Source: UBA4416 sp943362175 (GTDB lineage: Bacteria; Bacteroidota; Bacteroidia; B-17B0; Aurantibacillaceae). Taken from it: 64,000 bases of DNA. The stretch covers positions 124,001-188,000 of the forward strand of contig CALRIU020000008.1 in NCBI GenBank assembly GCA_943362175.1. Direction: 5' to 3'. A model generated the notes under the pieces. It did not search any database. It was given only the letters and a program-made list of their open reading frames with translations, and had not been told where the DNA came from. Within the stretch, counting starts at the first letter, position 1; every line of letters starts with the position of its first letter. Below, piece by piece: positions 1 through 9,400 of the stretch. The translations under genes and the position numbers were made by a program.

Positions 1-2
1 CC

Positions 3-254
3 ACGGCCTTTTCGGGGGTGCTGAGCCTGATGAGCGCCATTGCCTCCAAATCGGGAAATAACATGAGCCTGATGGCGATCCTGAGCTTCCCGGTGCTGAT
101 GCCGCTTCTGCTGGTTTCCATCAAGGTAAGCAAGAATGCCATCGACGGGCTGGCCTGGAGCGTCAGCTATAATTATCTGCTCATCCTGGTGATGCTAAAT
201 TTCGTCGTAATTACATTGGCTACACTATTATTTAACTACCTTTGGCGCGAATGA
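3..254 (+). CDS. ccmB: Haem exporter subunit CcmB, C-terminal part (5' truncated by the window)
   Basis: The frame is open from the window edge, so only the last ~84 residues are present. They form two or three hydrophobic segments ending in FNYLWRE, as expected for the end of the CcmB permease of the CcmABC(D) complex in the inner membrane, which works with CcmC in loading haem onto CcmE. Identification leans on context: the stop overlaps the start of ccmC by 13 bases, and ccmD, ccmE and ccmF follow on the same strand. CcmA would be expected just upstream of the window. The fragment alone is too short for an independent family call. Confidence 0.8.
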   Translation, partial: TAFSGVLSLMSAIASKSGNNMSLMAILSFPVLMPLLLVSIKVSKNAIDGLAWSVSYNYLLILVMLNFVVITLATLLFNYLWRE

Positions 255-913
255 TAAAGTGGTGGAAAATACTTTCGGTACTCATTATCCTTTACACGTT
301 GGTTTGGGGATTATTAAACCCTGTGCCTAAGCTGGCCATCCTGCACGAAAGCATCCGCAATGTGTATTTTCATGTGCCGATCTGGTTTGCCATGCTGTTC
401 CAGATGGGCTATTCGGTGGTATTTGCTATAAAGCATTTGTACAAAAACGACATGCGCTCCGACCTTGTGAGTGACCAGGCCGCGCAAACAGGCCTGTTCC
501 TGAGCATCCCGGGCCTTCTGACGGGCTGCATGTGGGCGAAGTTTACCTGGGGAACCTGGTGGACCTTTGAAGATCCGAAGCTGAATGGTGTAGCGATTGC
601 CGTGCTCATTTACCTCGCCTACTTTATTCTGAGAAGCTCTGTCACCGATGAACTGAAGCGTGCGCGCATTTCGGCGGTGTATAATATTTTTGCGTTTGTG
701 ATGATGTTCGTCTTCATCATGATTCTTCCGCGCCTGACGGACTCCCTGCATCCGGGCAACGGCAACAATCCTGCTTTCGGAAAATACGACCTCGATAATA
801 ACATGCGCACGGTGTTTTACCCGGCCGTGATCGGCTGGGTCCTGCTGAGCCTCTGGATCCTGGAGGTGAAGACACGACTGGCTACTTTAAACTATAATTC
901 GGAAAATGACTAA
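242..913 (+). CDS. ccmC: Haem transporter CcmC (cytochrome c assembly family)
   Basis: This 223-residue protein has about six membrane segments. The tryptophan-rich haem-handling motif of the CcmC/CcmF/CcsA family reads WGTWWTFEDPKL near residue 104, where the family usually has WGTxWxWDxR. CcmC binds haem at the periplasmic face and passes it to CcmE. The start overlaps ccmB and the end overlaps the next gene by 8 bases, so the three are translationally linked. The length matches the family. Confidence 0.92.
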   Translation: MARMIKWWKILSVLIILYTLVWGLLNPVPKLAILHESIRNVYFHVPIWFAMLFQMGYSVVFAIKHLYKNDMRSDLVSDQAAQTGLFLSIPGLLTGCMWAKFTWGTWWTFEDPKLNGVAIAVLIYLAYFILRSSVTDELKRARISAVYNIFAFVMMFVFIMILPRLTDSLHPGNGNNPAFGKYDLDNNMRTVFYPAVIGWVLLSLWILEVKTRLATLNYNSEND

Positions 914-1166
914 GATCGCTTATCTCCTTTTTTTCCTGCTGAGCATGTTCAGCCTGCAGGCACAAGATACACTGGCTAAAACGTCTGAAGGTTTTGAAAA
1001 GGTGCCCTACGAAGAGTATGTGCCTGAGCCCGAAATGGCGGACCTGTTCAGGAGCCAGGGAAAGATCTACGTGGTGATCGCCGTTTTGGCCATAACTTTT
1101 TTGTGCCTGATTGGTTATTTAATATACATCGACATCCGGTTGAGAAAACTGGAAAACAGAAAATAA
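906..1166 (+). CDS. CcmD-like small membrane protein
   Basis: This is an 86-residue protein with a signal-peptide-like start (FFLLSMFSLQAQ), an acidic ~40-residue extracytoplasmic stretch, one membrane segment (residues ~55-75) and a short basic cytoplasmic tail. Its position between ccmC and ccmE and its single helix with charged tail fit CcmD, which helps CcmC and CcmE interact and helps release holo-CcmE. The cleavable-looking leader and longer N-terminus differ from the ~60-residue proteobacterial CcmD, so the assignment rests mainly on position and topology. Confidence 0.65.
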   Translation: MTKIAYLLFFLLSMFSLQAQDTLAKTSEGFEKVPYEEYVPEPEMADLFRSQGKIYVVIAVLAITFLCLIGYLIYIDIRLRKLENRK

Positions 1167-1246
1167 AACCCTATTCTATAGGCAACCATATCATTATAAA
1201 ATCTCCGCAATCTGCGAGATCTGCGGGAAAATAAAAGAAAGTAAAC

Positions 1247-1636
1247 ATGAAAAAGCTTCACATTGTAGGAATCATCGTCATCGCAGTAGCTATCGGCGTT
1301 ATTTTTACCTCCCTTCAAAGCAACGCTTCCTATTCGGATTTTGCGGAAGCCTCCCGGAACCCTGAAACAGAATACCATGTGGTTGGAAAATTAAATAAAT
1401 CCGTTCCCGTTCAGTACGATCCTAAGGTGAATGCCGACGAGTGCTCTTTCCTGATGACCGATAATAAAGGCCTGGAGAGGCGCGTGGTGCTTCACAAAAG
1501 CGTTCCGCAGGATATGGAAAAATCGGAGCAGATCGTATTGATCGGAAAAATGCAGGGACAGGAATTTCATGCCAATGAGATCCTGATGAAATGCCCGAGC
1601 AAGTACAATGATGGAAAACCACAGGTAAAAGCATAA
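1247..1636 (+). CDS. ccmE: Cytochrome c maturation haem chaperone CcmE, CxxxY variant
   Basis: This 129-residue protein has an N-terminal membrane anchor (residues ~5-22) and an OB-fold-like domain. CcmE carries haem covalently in the periplasm between CcmC and CcmF. In the proteobacterial type the haem ligand is a histidine in an LAKHDENY-like motif. Here the aligned segment reads LMKCPSKY, with Cys116 in place of the histidine and Tyr120 retained, which gives the CxxxY form described for archaea and some deltaproteobacteria. The gap upstream holds a short interspersed repeat. ccmF follows after 8 bases. Confidence 0.88.
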   Translation: MKKLHIVGIIVIAVAIGVIFTSLQSNASYSDFAEASRNPETEYHVVGKLNKSVPVQYDPKVNADECSFLMTDNKGLERRVVLHKSVPQDMEKSEQIVLIGKMQGQEFHANEILMKCPSKYNDGKPQVKA

Positions 1637-1644
1637 CGGGGACT

Positions 1645-4269
1645 TTGGAGAAGATCACATACATCGGAGAGCATTTATGGGCAGGTGCAGTGGGTAATGC
1701 CTTTGTTTATTTATCGCTGATTTCGGCCCTCGTATCCACACTTGCATATTATTTTTATTCGAAAGAAACCCTGACCAGCGAGTGGAAGCGCTTTGCCAGG
1801 ATCAGCTTTTCCATTCACAGCGTTTCGGTGATCGGTATCGCCGCCACCCTGTTTTACATGCTGTTCAACCACATGTACGAATACTCGTATGTGTGGCAGC
1901 ACAGCAATAACTCCATGCCTATGGAGTATATCATGTCCTGCTTCTGGGAAGGGCAGGAGGGAAGCTTCCTGCTCTGGACCTTCTGGAACGTGGTGTTGGG
2001 CAATATCTTATTCAGGACCATCGACTCTAAATGGGAAGCGCCAACCATGGCTGTGTTCTCGCTGGTGCAGGTGTTCCTGGCCAGTATGCTGTTAGGCATT
2101 ACCATCAGCGATTTCAGCTTAGGCACCAATCCGTTTATCCTGTTAAGAGAAAATCCTGATTTCGCTAACCTGCCTTTCGTTCAGAACCCGGAATACCTTG
2201 CCAAGCTCGATGGTCGCGGCCTCAATCCATTGCTGATGAATTACTGGATGACGATCCACCCGCCCACCTTATTCCTGGGATTTGCCTCTACCTTGCCGCC
2301 ATTTGCCTTTGCCCTGGCAGGCTTATGGAAAAGGGATTTCACAAGCTGGCAAAAACCGGCGCTCACCTGGACCTTCTTCAGCATCATGATCCTGGGAACA
2401 GGGATTTTAATGGGCGGTGCCTGGGCTTACGAAGCCCTGAGCTTTGGCGGCTTCTGGGCCTGGGATCCAGTGGAGAACTCTTCGTTGGTGCCATGGCTGC
2501 TCATTGTGGCAGCCGGTCACGTCATGATCATCAACAAGAACAAAGGAGGCTCCCTGTTCATGACGCACCTCTTGTCGATCTCCTCTTTTTTACTCGTGCT
2601 TTACTCTACCTTCTTAACACGCAGCGGCATCCTTGGAAACAGCTCCGTGCATGCCTTTACGGATCTGGGGATGCAGGGCCAGCTGGTTATTTACGTGATC
2701 ACCTTTATTTTTATCTGTGTTGCCTTGCTCATTCACGATAAGCTCATCCGTGTATCGTATGTTATGATCTCCTTGCTGATGCTGGCTTTCGCCGTGGTCT
2801 ATGGCTATAAAAAAGCCACCGTGATGATCTGGCTCGGAGGTAGCTTTGGCATCACGATCTTCTCCTACATGAAGTATTTTCCGAAGGAGGAAGAAGAGGA
2901 AAGCCTGTATTCGCGTGAGTTCTGGATGTTCATCGGCTCGCTGGTGTTATTATTGTCGGCCCTCATCATTACCTATTTCACGTCTATTCCTGTCCTCAAC
3001 AAATTATTCAACCTCGAGAAAGCGCCGGTGAAAGTGCCGGAATACAACCTCTGGCAGACACCTTTCGCCATTGTGACGCTTATCCTCATTGCCATCACGC
3101 AGTTCTTCAAGTATAAGAAAACAGACCCGAAAACATTCTTCAGGCAGTTCCGCGTTTCCTTGCTGTTGTCGCTTGTGTTTGGCCTCACCTGCGTGATCCC
3201 GCTGTATTTTTTAAACGGCTATTCCACAGCGAAAACACCCGATAAATGGAACCTGGTCTCTTATGCCCTGTTGTTTATCTCCGGCCTGTTTGCGGTGTTT
3301 GCCAACGGTGAATATGCCATGCGCATCTTAAAAGGAAAGCTTCGCCATGCAGGCTCTTCCATTGCACACATCGGCTTTGCCTTTATCCTGATGGGGGCCC
3401 TGATCTCAACGTCCAAAAAACAAACCATCTCACAAAACACCTCTAAGAAAAGTGTGGAAGGGCTGGGGGAAGATTTTAATGCGAAGAAAAGCCTGTTGCT
3501 GACCAAAGGAGATACCTTGCCACTGGGCAAATACATGGTGACCTACAAGGGCAAAACCCGCGAAGGCATCGACGTGTATTTTAACATGGATTATTTTGAG
3601 CGCGATGAGAAAGGAGATCTGAAGCGCAACGAAAAAGGAGAAGCGGTGAAAGCCTTTGAGCTGAGCCCGATGGTGCAGGATAACCCGAAAATGGGAAAAG
3701 CCTCTAACCCGGATACCAAGCACTTCCTGGACCACGATATCTATACACACATTACCTATGCCGACCTGAGCGATGACAAAGAGGTGAAGAAAGACGCCTA
3801 TAAGGAGCCGACGAATTTTATCGGGCACATGGGCGATACCATCTTTGCGGAAAATGCCATTATCCTCATCGACAGTATTACCACCAACCTCAATGAGGAA
3901 GAGTTTGCCAAAAGCGACAGCCTGCTGATTGTGACGGCAGTGCTGAAAGCTACGGACATCAACGGAACGTTGTACAGGGCTACGCCGAAGTACATCCTGA
4001 AAAATAACATGATCATGCCCGATCAGTTTGAGCTGCAGGAGCTGGGCCTGAAATTCATCTTCTGGAAAATCAATCCGAATGAAGGCAGCGTCGAGATCCA
4101 GATGAGCGAGAAGGTGACGAACTCCAAAGATTTCGTAGTGCTGGAAGCCTATATGTTCCCTTACATCAATGTGCTCTGGCTGGGTTGTATCATCATGATC
4201 ATCGGTACAGTCATTGCTATCAAAGAAAGAAGAAGGCTCAATAAACGGATCAGGCCTTCCACGGAATAG
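1645..4269 (+). CDS. ccmF: Cytochrome c haem lyase subunit CcmF
   Basis: This 874-residue polytopic membrane protein has the CcmF/CcsA signature WDPVENSSLVPW and, before it, the conserved MTIHPPTLFLGFAS segment that supplies a haem-ligand histidine. CcmF takes haem from CcmE and attaches it to apocytochrome c. A large soluble region (about residues 590-840) sits before the last membrane helix, making it longer than the ~650-residue proteobacterial form. The start is TTG, 8 bases after ccmE; no better ATG lies nearby. No ccmG, ccmH or ccmI follows, which fits the CxxxY-type system. Confidence 0.93.
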   Translation: MEKITYIGEHLWAGAVGNAFVYLSLISALVSTLAYYFYSKETLTSEWKRFARISFSIHSVSVIGIAATLFYMLFNHMYEYSYVWQHSNNSMPMEYIMSCFWEGQEGSFLLWTFWNVVLGNILFRTIDSKWEAPTMAVFSLVQVFLASMLLGITISDFSLGTNPFILLRENPDFANLPFVQNPEYLAKLDGRGLNPLLMNYWMTIHPPTLFLGFASTLPPFAFALAGLWKRDFTSWQKPALTWTFFSIMILGTGILMGGAWAYEALSFGGFWAWDPVENSSLVPWLLIVAAGHVMIINKNKGGSLFMTHLLSISSFLLVLYSTFLTRSGILGNSSVHAFTDLGMQGQLVIYVITFIFICVALLIHDKLIRVSYVMISLLMLAFAVVYGYKKATVMIWLGGSFGITIFSYMKYFPKEEEEESLYSREFWMFIGSLVLLLSALIITYFTSIPVLNKLFNLEKAPVKVPEYNLWQTPFAIVTLILIAITQFFKYKKTDPKTFFRQFRVSLLLSLVFGLTCVIPLYFLNGYSTAKTPDKWNLVSYALLFISGLFAVFANGEYAMRILKGKLRHAGSSIAHIGFAFILMGALISTSKKQTISQNTSKKSVEGLGEDFNAKKSLLLTKGDTLPLGKYMVTYKGKTREGIDVYFNMDYFERDEKGDLKRNEKGEAVKAFELSPMVQDNPKMGKASNPDTKHFLDHDIYTHITYADLSDDKEVKKDAYKEPTNFIGHMGDTIFAENAIILIDSITTNLNEEEFAKSDSLLIVTAVLKATDINGTLYRATPKYILKNNMIMPDQFELQELGLKFIFWKINPNEGSVEIQMSEKVTNSKDFVVLEAYMFPYINVLWLGCIIMIIGTVIAIKERRRLNKRIRPSTE

Positions 4270-4294
4270 ATCATTCATCAAACCCTGAACGGAC

Positions 4295-5098
4295 ATGTCG
4301 AAGCCTTTACATATCGTCCTGATCGGAACCGGGAATGTGGCGCATCACATCGCCGGCTCGTTTGTCAAAAACGCGGAGGTTAAGCTGGTGCAGGTGTTCA
4401 ACCACCGCCTGACAAAACAAGCCAAAGACTTCGCGGGAAGCATCCAAGTGCCAGTCGTCAGCACTTACAACAAGCTCGAACAACAGGCGGATGTGTACAT
4501 CCTGTGTGTAAGGGACAGTGCGCTGGCAGAGGTGGCCGGAGAGCTTGCCGCATTAAAGCTCCGCGGCATTGTGCTGCATACTTCCGGAAGCGTGAGCATG
4601 GATGTATTAAAACAGGCATCGCCTGAAACCGGGGTTTATTACCCTTTGCAAACCTTTAGCAAGAACAGCCCGGTAGACTGGAAACGTACGCCGCTCCTGG
4701 TGGAAGCCAGTTCGGCAGCCACGCTGAAACGGGTTATGAAACTGGCGAATTCTGTTTCCGGGATGGTAAAAGCGGTGGATTCTGAAACCCGCCTGAAACT
4801 GCACCTCGCAGCTGTGTTTGCCTGCAATTTCACGAACGCCTTGTATGCCGCGGCTTTTGAATATGTCGGCGAAAATCTCAGTTTTAAAGATGCCGAATTG
4901 CTCTGGCCGATCATGCAGAGCTCCTTCAACAAGGTGATCTATAACAGCCAGCCAAAACAGGCACAGACGGGGCCAGCCATGCGTAACGACAGGACCGTGA
5001 TGGACAAGCACCTGGCATTACTTAAATCGGATAAGCGCTTAAAGGACATTTATAAATTACTGTCGGATCTTATCATCCATCAGCAAACTTCAAACTAA
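4295..5098 (+). CDS. Rossmann-like/DUF2520 oxidoreductase-like protein
   Basis: This is a 267-residue cytoplasmic protein. The N-terminus has a nucleotide-binding GTGNVAHH loop in a Rossmann fold. The C-terminal half (from about residue 130) is an all-helical domain like that of 6-phosphogluconate/ketopantoate reductases, known as DUF2520. The substrate is unknown. It is followed after two bases by kdsC. I recall this pairing as common in Bacteroidota, which suggests but does not prove a link to envelope sugar metabolism. Confidence 0.82.
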   Translation: MSKPLHIVLIGTGNVAHHIAGSFVKNAEVKLVQVFNHRLTKQAKDFAGSIQVPVVSTYNKLEQQADVYILCVRDSALAEVAGELAALKLRGIVLHTSGSVSMDVLKQASPETGVYYPLQTFSKNSPVDWKRTPLLVEASSAATLKRVMKLANSVSGMVKAVDSETRLKLHLAAVFACNFTNALYAAAFEYVGENLSFKDAELLWPIMQSSFNKVIYNSQPKQAQTGPAMRNDRTVMDKHLALLKSDKRLKDIYKLLSDLIIHQQTSN

Positions 5099-5100
5099 AC

Positions 5101-5613
5101 GTGGAGAATTTCAAACAAAAATTAACCCGCATCAAAACAATTTTACTGGATGTGGATGGCGTATTAACCAACGGCCAGGTGCTGCTCATGGAGAACGGGG
5201 AATTTATCCGTAATATGAACTCCAAAGATGGCTATGCCCTGCAACTCGCTGTGAAAAAGGGATACAGGATCACGATCATTTCCGGTGGGCATAGCTTAGC
5301 CGTGAAGCAAGCCCTGGAGAACCTGGGGATTACCGATATTTTTCTGAGCCAGCATGATAAGCTGCAGTGCTATAAAGATTACATCCATGAGCTCGATCTG
5401 GTGGAAGATGAAATTTTGTACATGGGCGATGATCTTCCGGATTATGAAGTGATGAAGCGCGTGGGAATTGCCGCCTGCCCCTTCGACGCCGCGAACGAGA
5501 TCAGGGATATTTCCATGTACATTTCAAACCGCAAAGGCGGCGAAGGTTGTGTGCGCGACATTGTGGAACAGGTGATGCGCTCGCAGGGCACCTGGGAAAT
5601 AGCGGGGTGGTAA
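5101..5613 (+). CDS. kdsC: 3-deoxy-D-manno-octulosonate 8-phosphate phosphatase (KdsC, HAD family)
   Basis: This 170-residue phosphatase is of the C0-type HAD class. The nucleophile motif DVDGVLTNG lies near residues 17-25, motif II is ISGG and the metal-binding motif III is GDDLPD. The C-terminal GGEGCVRD is typical of KdsC. The enzyme converts KDO-8-phosphate to KDO for the lipopolysaccharide core in the cytoplasm. The start is GTG, two bases after the preceding stop. The family is active as a tetramer, and the length matches. The gene ends in a strong convergent hairpin. Confidence 0.88.
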   Translation: MENFKQKLTRIKTILLDVDGVLTNGQVLLMENGEFIRNMNSKDGYALQLAVKKGYRITIISGGHSLAVKQALENLGITDIFLSQHDKLQCYKDYIHELDLVEDEILYMGDDLPDYEVMKRVGIAACPFDAANEIRDISMYISNRKGGEGCVRDIVEQVMRSQGTWEIAGW

Positions 5614-5615
5614 TG

Positions 5616-5656
5616 CCCTAAGACCTTCCGGTTTTTAAAACCGGAAGGTCTTAGGG
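5616..5656. terminator. Bidirectional terminator between kdsC and the Nudix gene
   Basis: This is a perfect 20-bp inverted repeat (5616-5635 and 5637-5656) with a one-base spacer. The stem has a G/C-rich middle and a T4/A4 centre. It starts 2 bases after the kdsC stop and overlaps the stop codon of the opposing Nudix gene, so it can end transcripts from both sides. It lacks a long T-run outside the stem, so the mechanism is inferred. Confidence 0.7.
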
Positions 5657-6208
5657 GGCTGACAACATATACTTCACCTTCATGATCGCTGCCACGCTGA
5701 TGGCATCCGTGATCTCGCCGTTGAGCGACATCTGAAACGCTTCGTCGATATGCACCTTTCTGACTTTCAGATCTTCGCTTTCTTCCGGCTCTGATTCTTC
5801 AAAGCTTAGGCCCGTAGCCAGGAATACAAAGGCATGCTCATCGGTGGCCGAATTGCTGAGGTGAAGCTGCATGATCTCCTCAAATTTTTCGGCAACAATC
5901 CCGGTTTCTTCCTTCAGCTCGCGCTTAGCGGTTTCCAGGGGATGCTCACCGAGTGGTCCGCCACCTTCGGGGATCTCCCAGCTGTAGGCATTGAGAGGAT
6001 AACGCCACTGCCCGACGAGCCAGGTATAGCCGTCTTCGCTCAGGGGCAGAATGCCAATGGCCAGGTTTTTAAAATTCACAACGCTGTATACAGCAGGATT
6101 CCCCGCCGGGTTGATCGTCTGGTGTTTGTGTACGGCAATCCATGGAGACTCGTACACCAGCTCCGAGCTGAGCGTTTTCCATGAATTTAGGGATTCGTTA
6201 TCTGCCAT
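5651..6208 (-). CDS. Nudix hydrolase, ADP-sugar pyrophosphatase-like
   Basis: This is a 185-residue cytoplasmic hydrolase with a complete Nudix box at residues 82-104: G82, E88, then RELKEETG, matching Gx5Ex7REUxEExGU. The preceding strand SWEIPEGG and overall length resemble ADP-ribose/ADP-sugar pyrophosphatases. The exact substrate cannot be read from the sequence. The stop lies inside the hairpin shared with kdsC. Upstream of the start a near-consensus TACTTTG occurs at about 6243-6250 on the minus strand. Confidence 0.85.
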   Translation of the reverse strand: MADNESLNSWKTLSSELVYESPWIAVHKHQTINPAGNPAVYSVVNFKNLAIGILPLSEDGYTWLVGQWRYPLNAYSWEIPEGGGPLGEHPLETAKRELKEETGIVAEKFEEIMQLHLSNSATDEHAFVFLATGLSFEESEPEESEDLKVRKVHIDEAFQMSLNGEITDAISVAAIMKVKYMLSAP

Positions 6209-6430
6209 AGGTCGATGAAACTAGTTTGTTAGTGGGTGATTTTTGGACAAAGTAAGTAATAAAAATGCTGTATTTGACCAAAATCAGGCAGGAAGCCTTA
6301 TTTCATAACTCTGAGCTTATTTTTAATCGCTAAAAGGGAGGTTTCACACAGCAAGATGGTGATTACTAGCTTATTTTTTGTAGTTTTAGAAACCCGAAGC
6401 AGCATATATTCGTTAAAGTTAAAAATTGTT

Positions 6431-9400
6431 ATGTTGAAAAAACTATTACTGTCGCTTGTCCTATTATTTTCGTACGTTCTTGAAGCGCAAACCCTTTACT
6501 GGGTGGGTGGTTCGGGCAATATGAATGATCGTAGCCATTGGTCCCTGACAAGTGGCGGGGCTGTGGCCAATATCGTTCCCGGTCCTTCCAATGATCTTAT
6601 TTTTGATAACAACTCTTCCACCGGCAACTTTGTTGTCAATATGGTGGGAATGAACAGCGTTCGCTCCCTCGAATGCCGAACGACTAACAACGATCTGCAT
6701 TTCATCGGCGACCGTTTTACCACGCTGCGCTGCTCGGGCGATTTTATCTTCAACCGCCGGACATTTTACGATGCCTCGTCTCCACTGATCTTCAGCAATA
6801 CGACGACAACCGTTCATACCGTTAATTTTTTCGGCAATGTAATCCAGGCCGATGTCTTGTTCGAGAATGCCAACTGGAACCTGCAGTCGGTAAAGGTCGG
6901 TGACAGTTACACCTTGAAAATCAATAAAGGAACTTATACCCTGAACAATACCTCCCTGATTACCGGTAACCTGGAAGCCGGCGCCGACGCGGTGCTCTTC
7001 AATTCCGATCATTCGACCCTCCAGGTAAAGAACAAGCTTTTTCTCGGAAGCGACGTTAGCTTCAACTCCTCCAACCTGATCCTGATTGCGAATACCAACA
7101 CACCGTCTCTTTACAAAGTGGATCCCAATGTCAGCTTCGGTACTGCAGCCCGGATTGTAAGACCGGCGCCACAGGCCTGTGTGCTGACTTACTCCTTTAC
7201 CAACCTTACCTGCAACAATGTGTGCGATGGGACCATGACCTTCTCCTTTGCGGGATGCCTTACCGGGCCTTATGACCTGGTGTTCAATACCAACGCCACC
7301 TGTATTCCCACCGGGACCAATAACATTTCGCCGCCTGTATTAACCTTAACCAATTTGTGCAGCTGCCAGGGGAACCTCCTGGATATTTTCGTGTTCGATG
7401 GCTCGGGTTTCGTGACATCCACTTTGTCTCAAAACATGCCGGCGAATCCAACACCGATCAACATGGTATTCAGCCTCCCGCGCGAGCCCAATTGCTTCGG
7501 GCAATGCAACGGTTCCGTGAATATTTCCCTGACCGGTGGTTTTGGACCCTATACGGTGAGGGTCGATCCGGCTTTACCGGGCCCGACCTTTACAGTAAAT
7601 CCTTTTGTATCAACGCCTGTGAATAACCTCTGTGCCGGCGTGCATACCTTCTCGGTGAGCGATGCCGGAGGATGCTCCAGGACATTTACGACCACGACCA
7701 CAGAGCCGGCGCCCCTGGTTCCGAATGGTACCTCCAGCAGCATTACCTGTAATGGGGTGTGCAATGGCTCGGCAACCGTAACACCTACGGGGGGCACCAG
7801 CCCTTATACCTATGTATGGGTGCCTGCTGCCGCAAGCTCTACAGCCAATACGATCTCAGGCCTTTGCCCGGGAGTGGTTACGATGACGGTAACCGATACA
7901 AGAACCTGTACGGCAACCTATAGCGCTACAATTGTTCAACCGCCTGCTATTACAGTAACAGTAACCAAAACCAACCTGATCTGCGGCGCCTTATGCGACG
8001 GAACGGCTTCTGTTAGCGCAACGGGTGGCAGCGGCGTGGGCTATACCTATTCGTGGACACCCAATGTATCGACTACATCATCGGCCACGGGCTTATGTGT
8101 CGGGAATTATACGGTGGATGTGAGAGACAACCTCGGTTGCCTGAAAACAGCAACTTTCGCGATTACAGCTCCTCCAACGCTCACAGCCACACCTACACAA
8201 ACCAATGTGCTTTGTAACGGGTCCTGTACCGGGATCATCAACATCAATCCGGCCGGAGGGACAGGAGGCTATACATTTTCCTGGACACCATTGGCCTTAG
8301 GGACCAACTCCATCGCCACCGGCTTATGCGCAGGCCCGTATTCCTTCACGGTAACGGATGCTGTGGGTTGTGTGATTACGAAAACAGTAAGCATTACGCA
8401 ACCGCCGGCAGCGGTAATTACTATTGTGAAAGCAGATCTGGCCTGTAATGGCGTTTGTAACGGCTCGGCTACCGCTAATATTACCGGCGGCACACCGCTT
8501 TATACCTTTACCTGGTCTCCGGGAAACCCGACAGGACAAGGAACGGCAAGCATTACAGCTTTATGCCAGGGGAACTATACACTGAATGTGCGGGATGCCA
8601 ATAACTGCCCGTCGACGGCAACAACCGTCATTACCCAGCCATTGCCGATATCGGCAAACGTAACGCTGACCTCGCCAACCTGCAATGGCTTATGCAACGG
8701 GGTGATCAATGCCACGCCATCGGGAGGTTCCGGCGTGTATACCTATACCCTGCAGCCGGCAGTCGGTGCGCCGATCATTTCCAACCCGCCTTTCAACAAT
8801 GTCTGCGCCGGCTCTTATTCCCTGATTGTACGCGACAACCTGGGCTGTACCATTACGCATACACTTACGCTCACGCAGCCGAATGCTATTTCTGTTACTT
8901 TAAATACAACACCGGTCAATTGCTTTAATATCTGTAATGCCTCCTTATCTACGGTGGTAAACGGCGGTACGCCGGCTTATACCTTTACCTGGAGTACCGG
9001 AAGCAATGCTTCGGCTATTTCCAACCAGTGTACAGGAAATTATTCTGTCAGTGTATCCGATGCTCAGGGTTGCCAGGTGACGGCTTCTGTCACGATTACA
9101 TCTCCTCCGGATATGACGGTATCGATCACGCCTACTAATCCTAATTGTGACGGGCAGTGTACAGGGGTGGCTACGGCTACGGTAACAGGTGGTACGCCGA
9201 ACTATACCTATAACTGGAGCAACGGAGCTCTGGGTAGTATTACCAATAACCTGTGTGCAGGTGTTTATACGCTCACGGTGCATGATTTTTTTGGTTGTCT
9301 GAAAACACAAAACGTGACGATTACCACGCCTCCGGCGCTGACACTCACCCCGGTGAATGGTACAGTGACCTGTGCAGGTGCCTGTAACGGCACGGTATCG

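Noticed and set aside
3430..4296. Long minus-strand frame opposite the end of ccmF
   Set aside because: It is the shadow of the CcmF C-terminal domain; composition and lack of family features argue against a gene.
6356..6430. Longer start for the giant adhesin at ATG 6356
   Set aside because: The signal peptide begins at ATG 6431; the extra 25 residues are unlike an export signal and would bury it.
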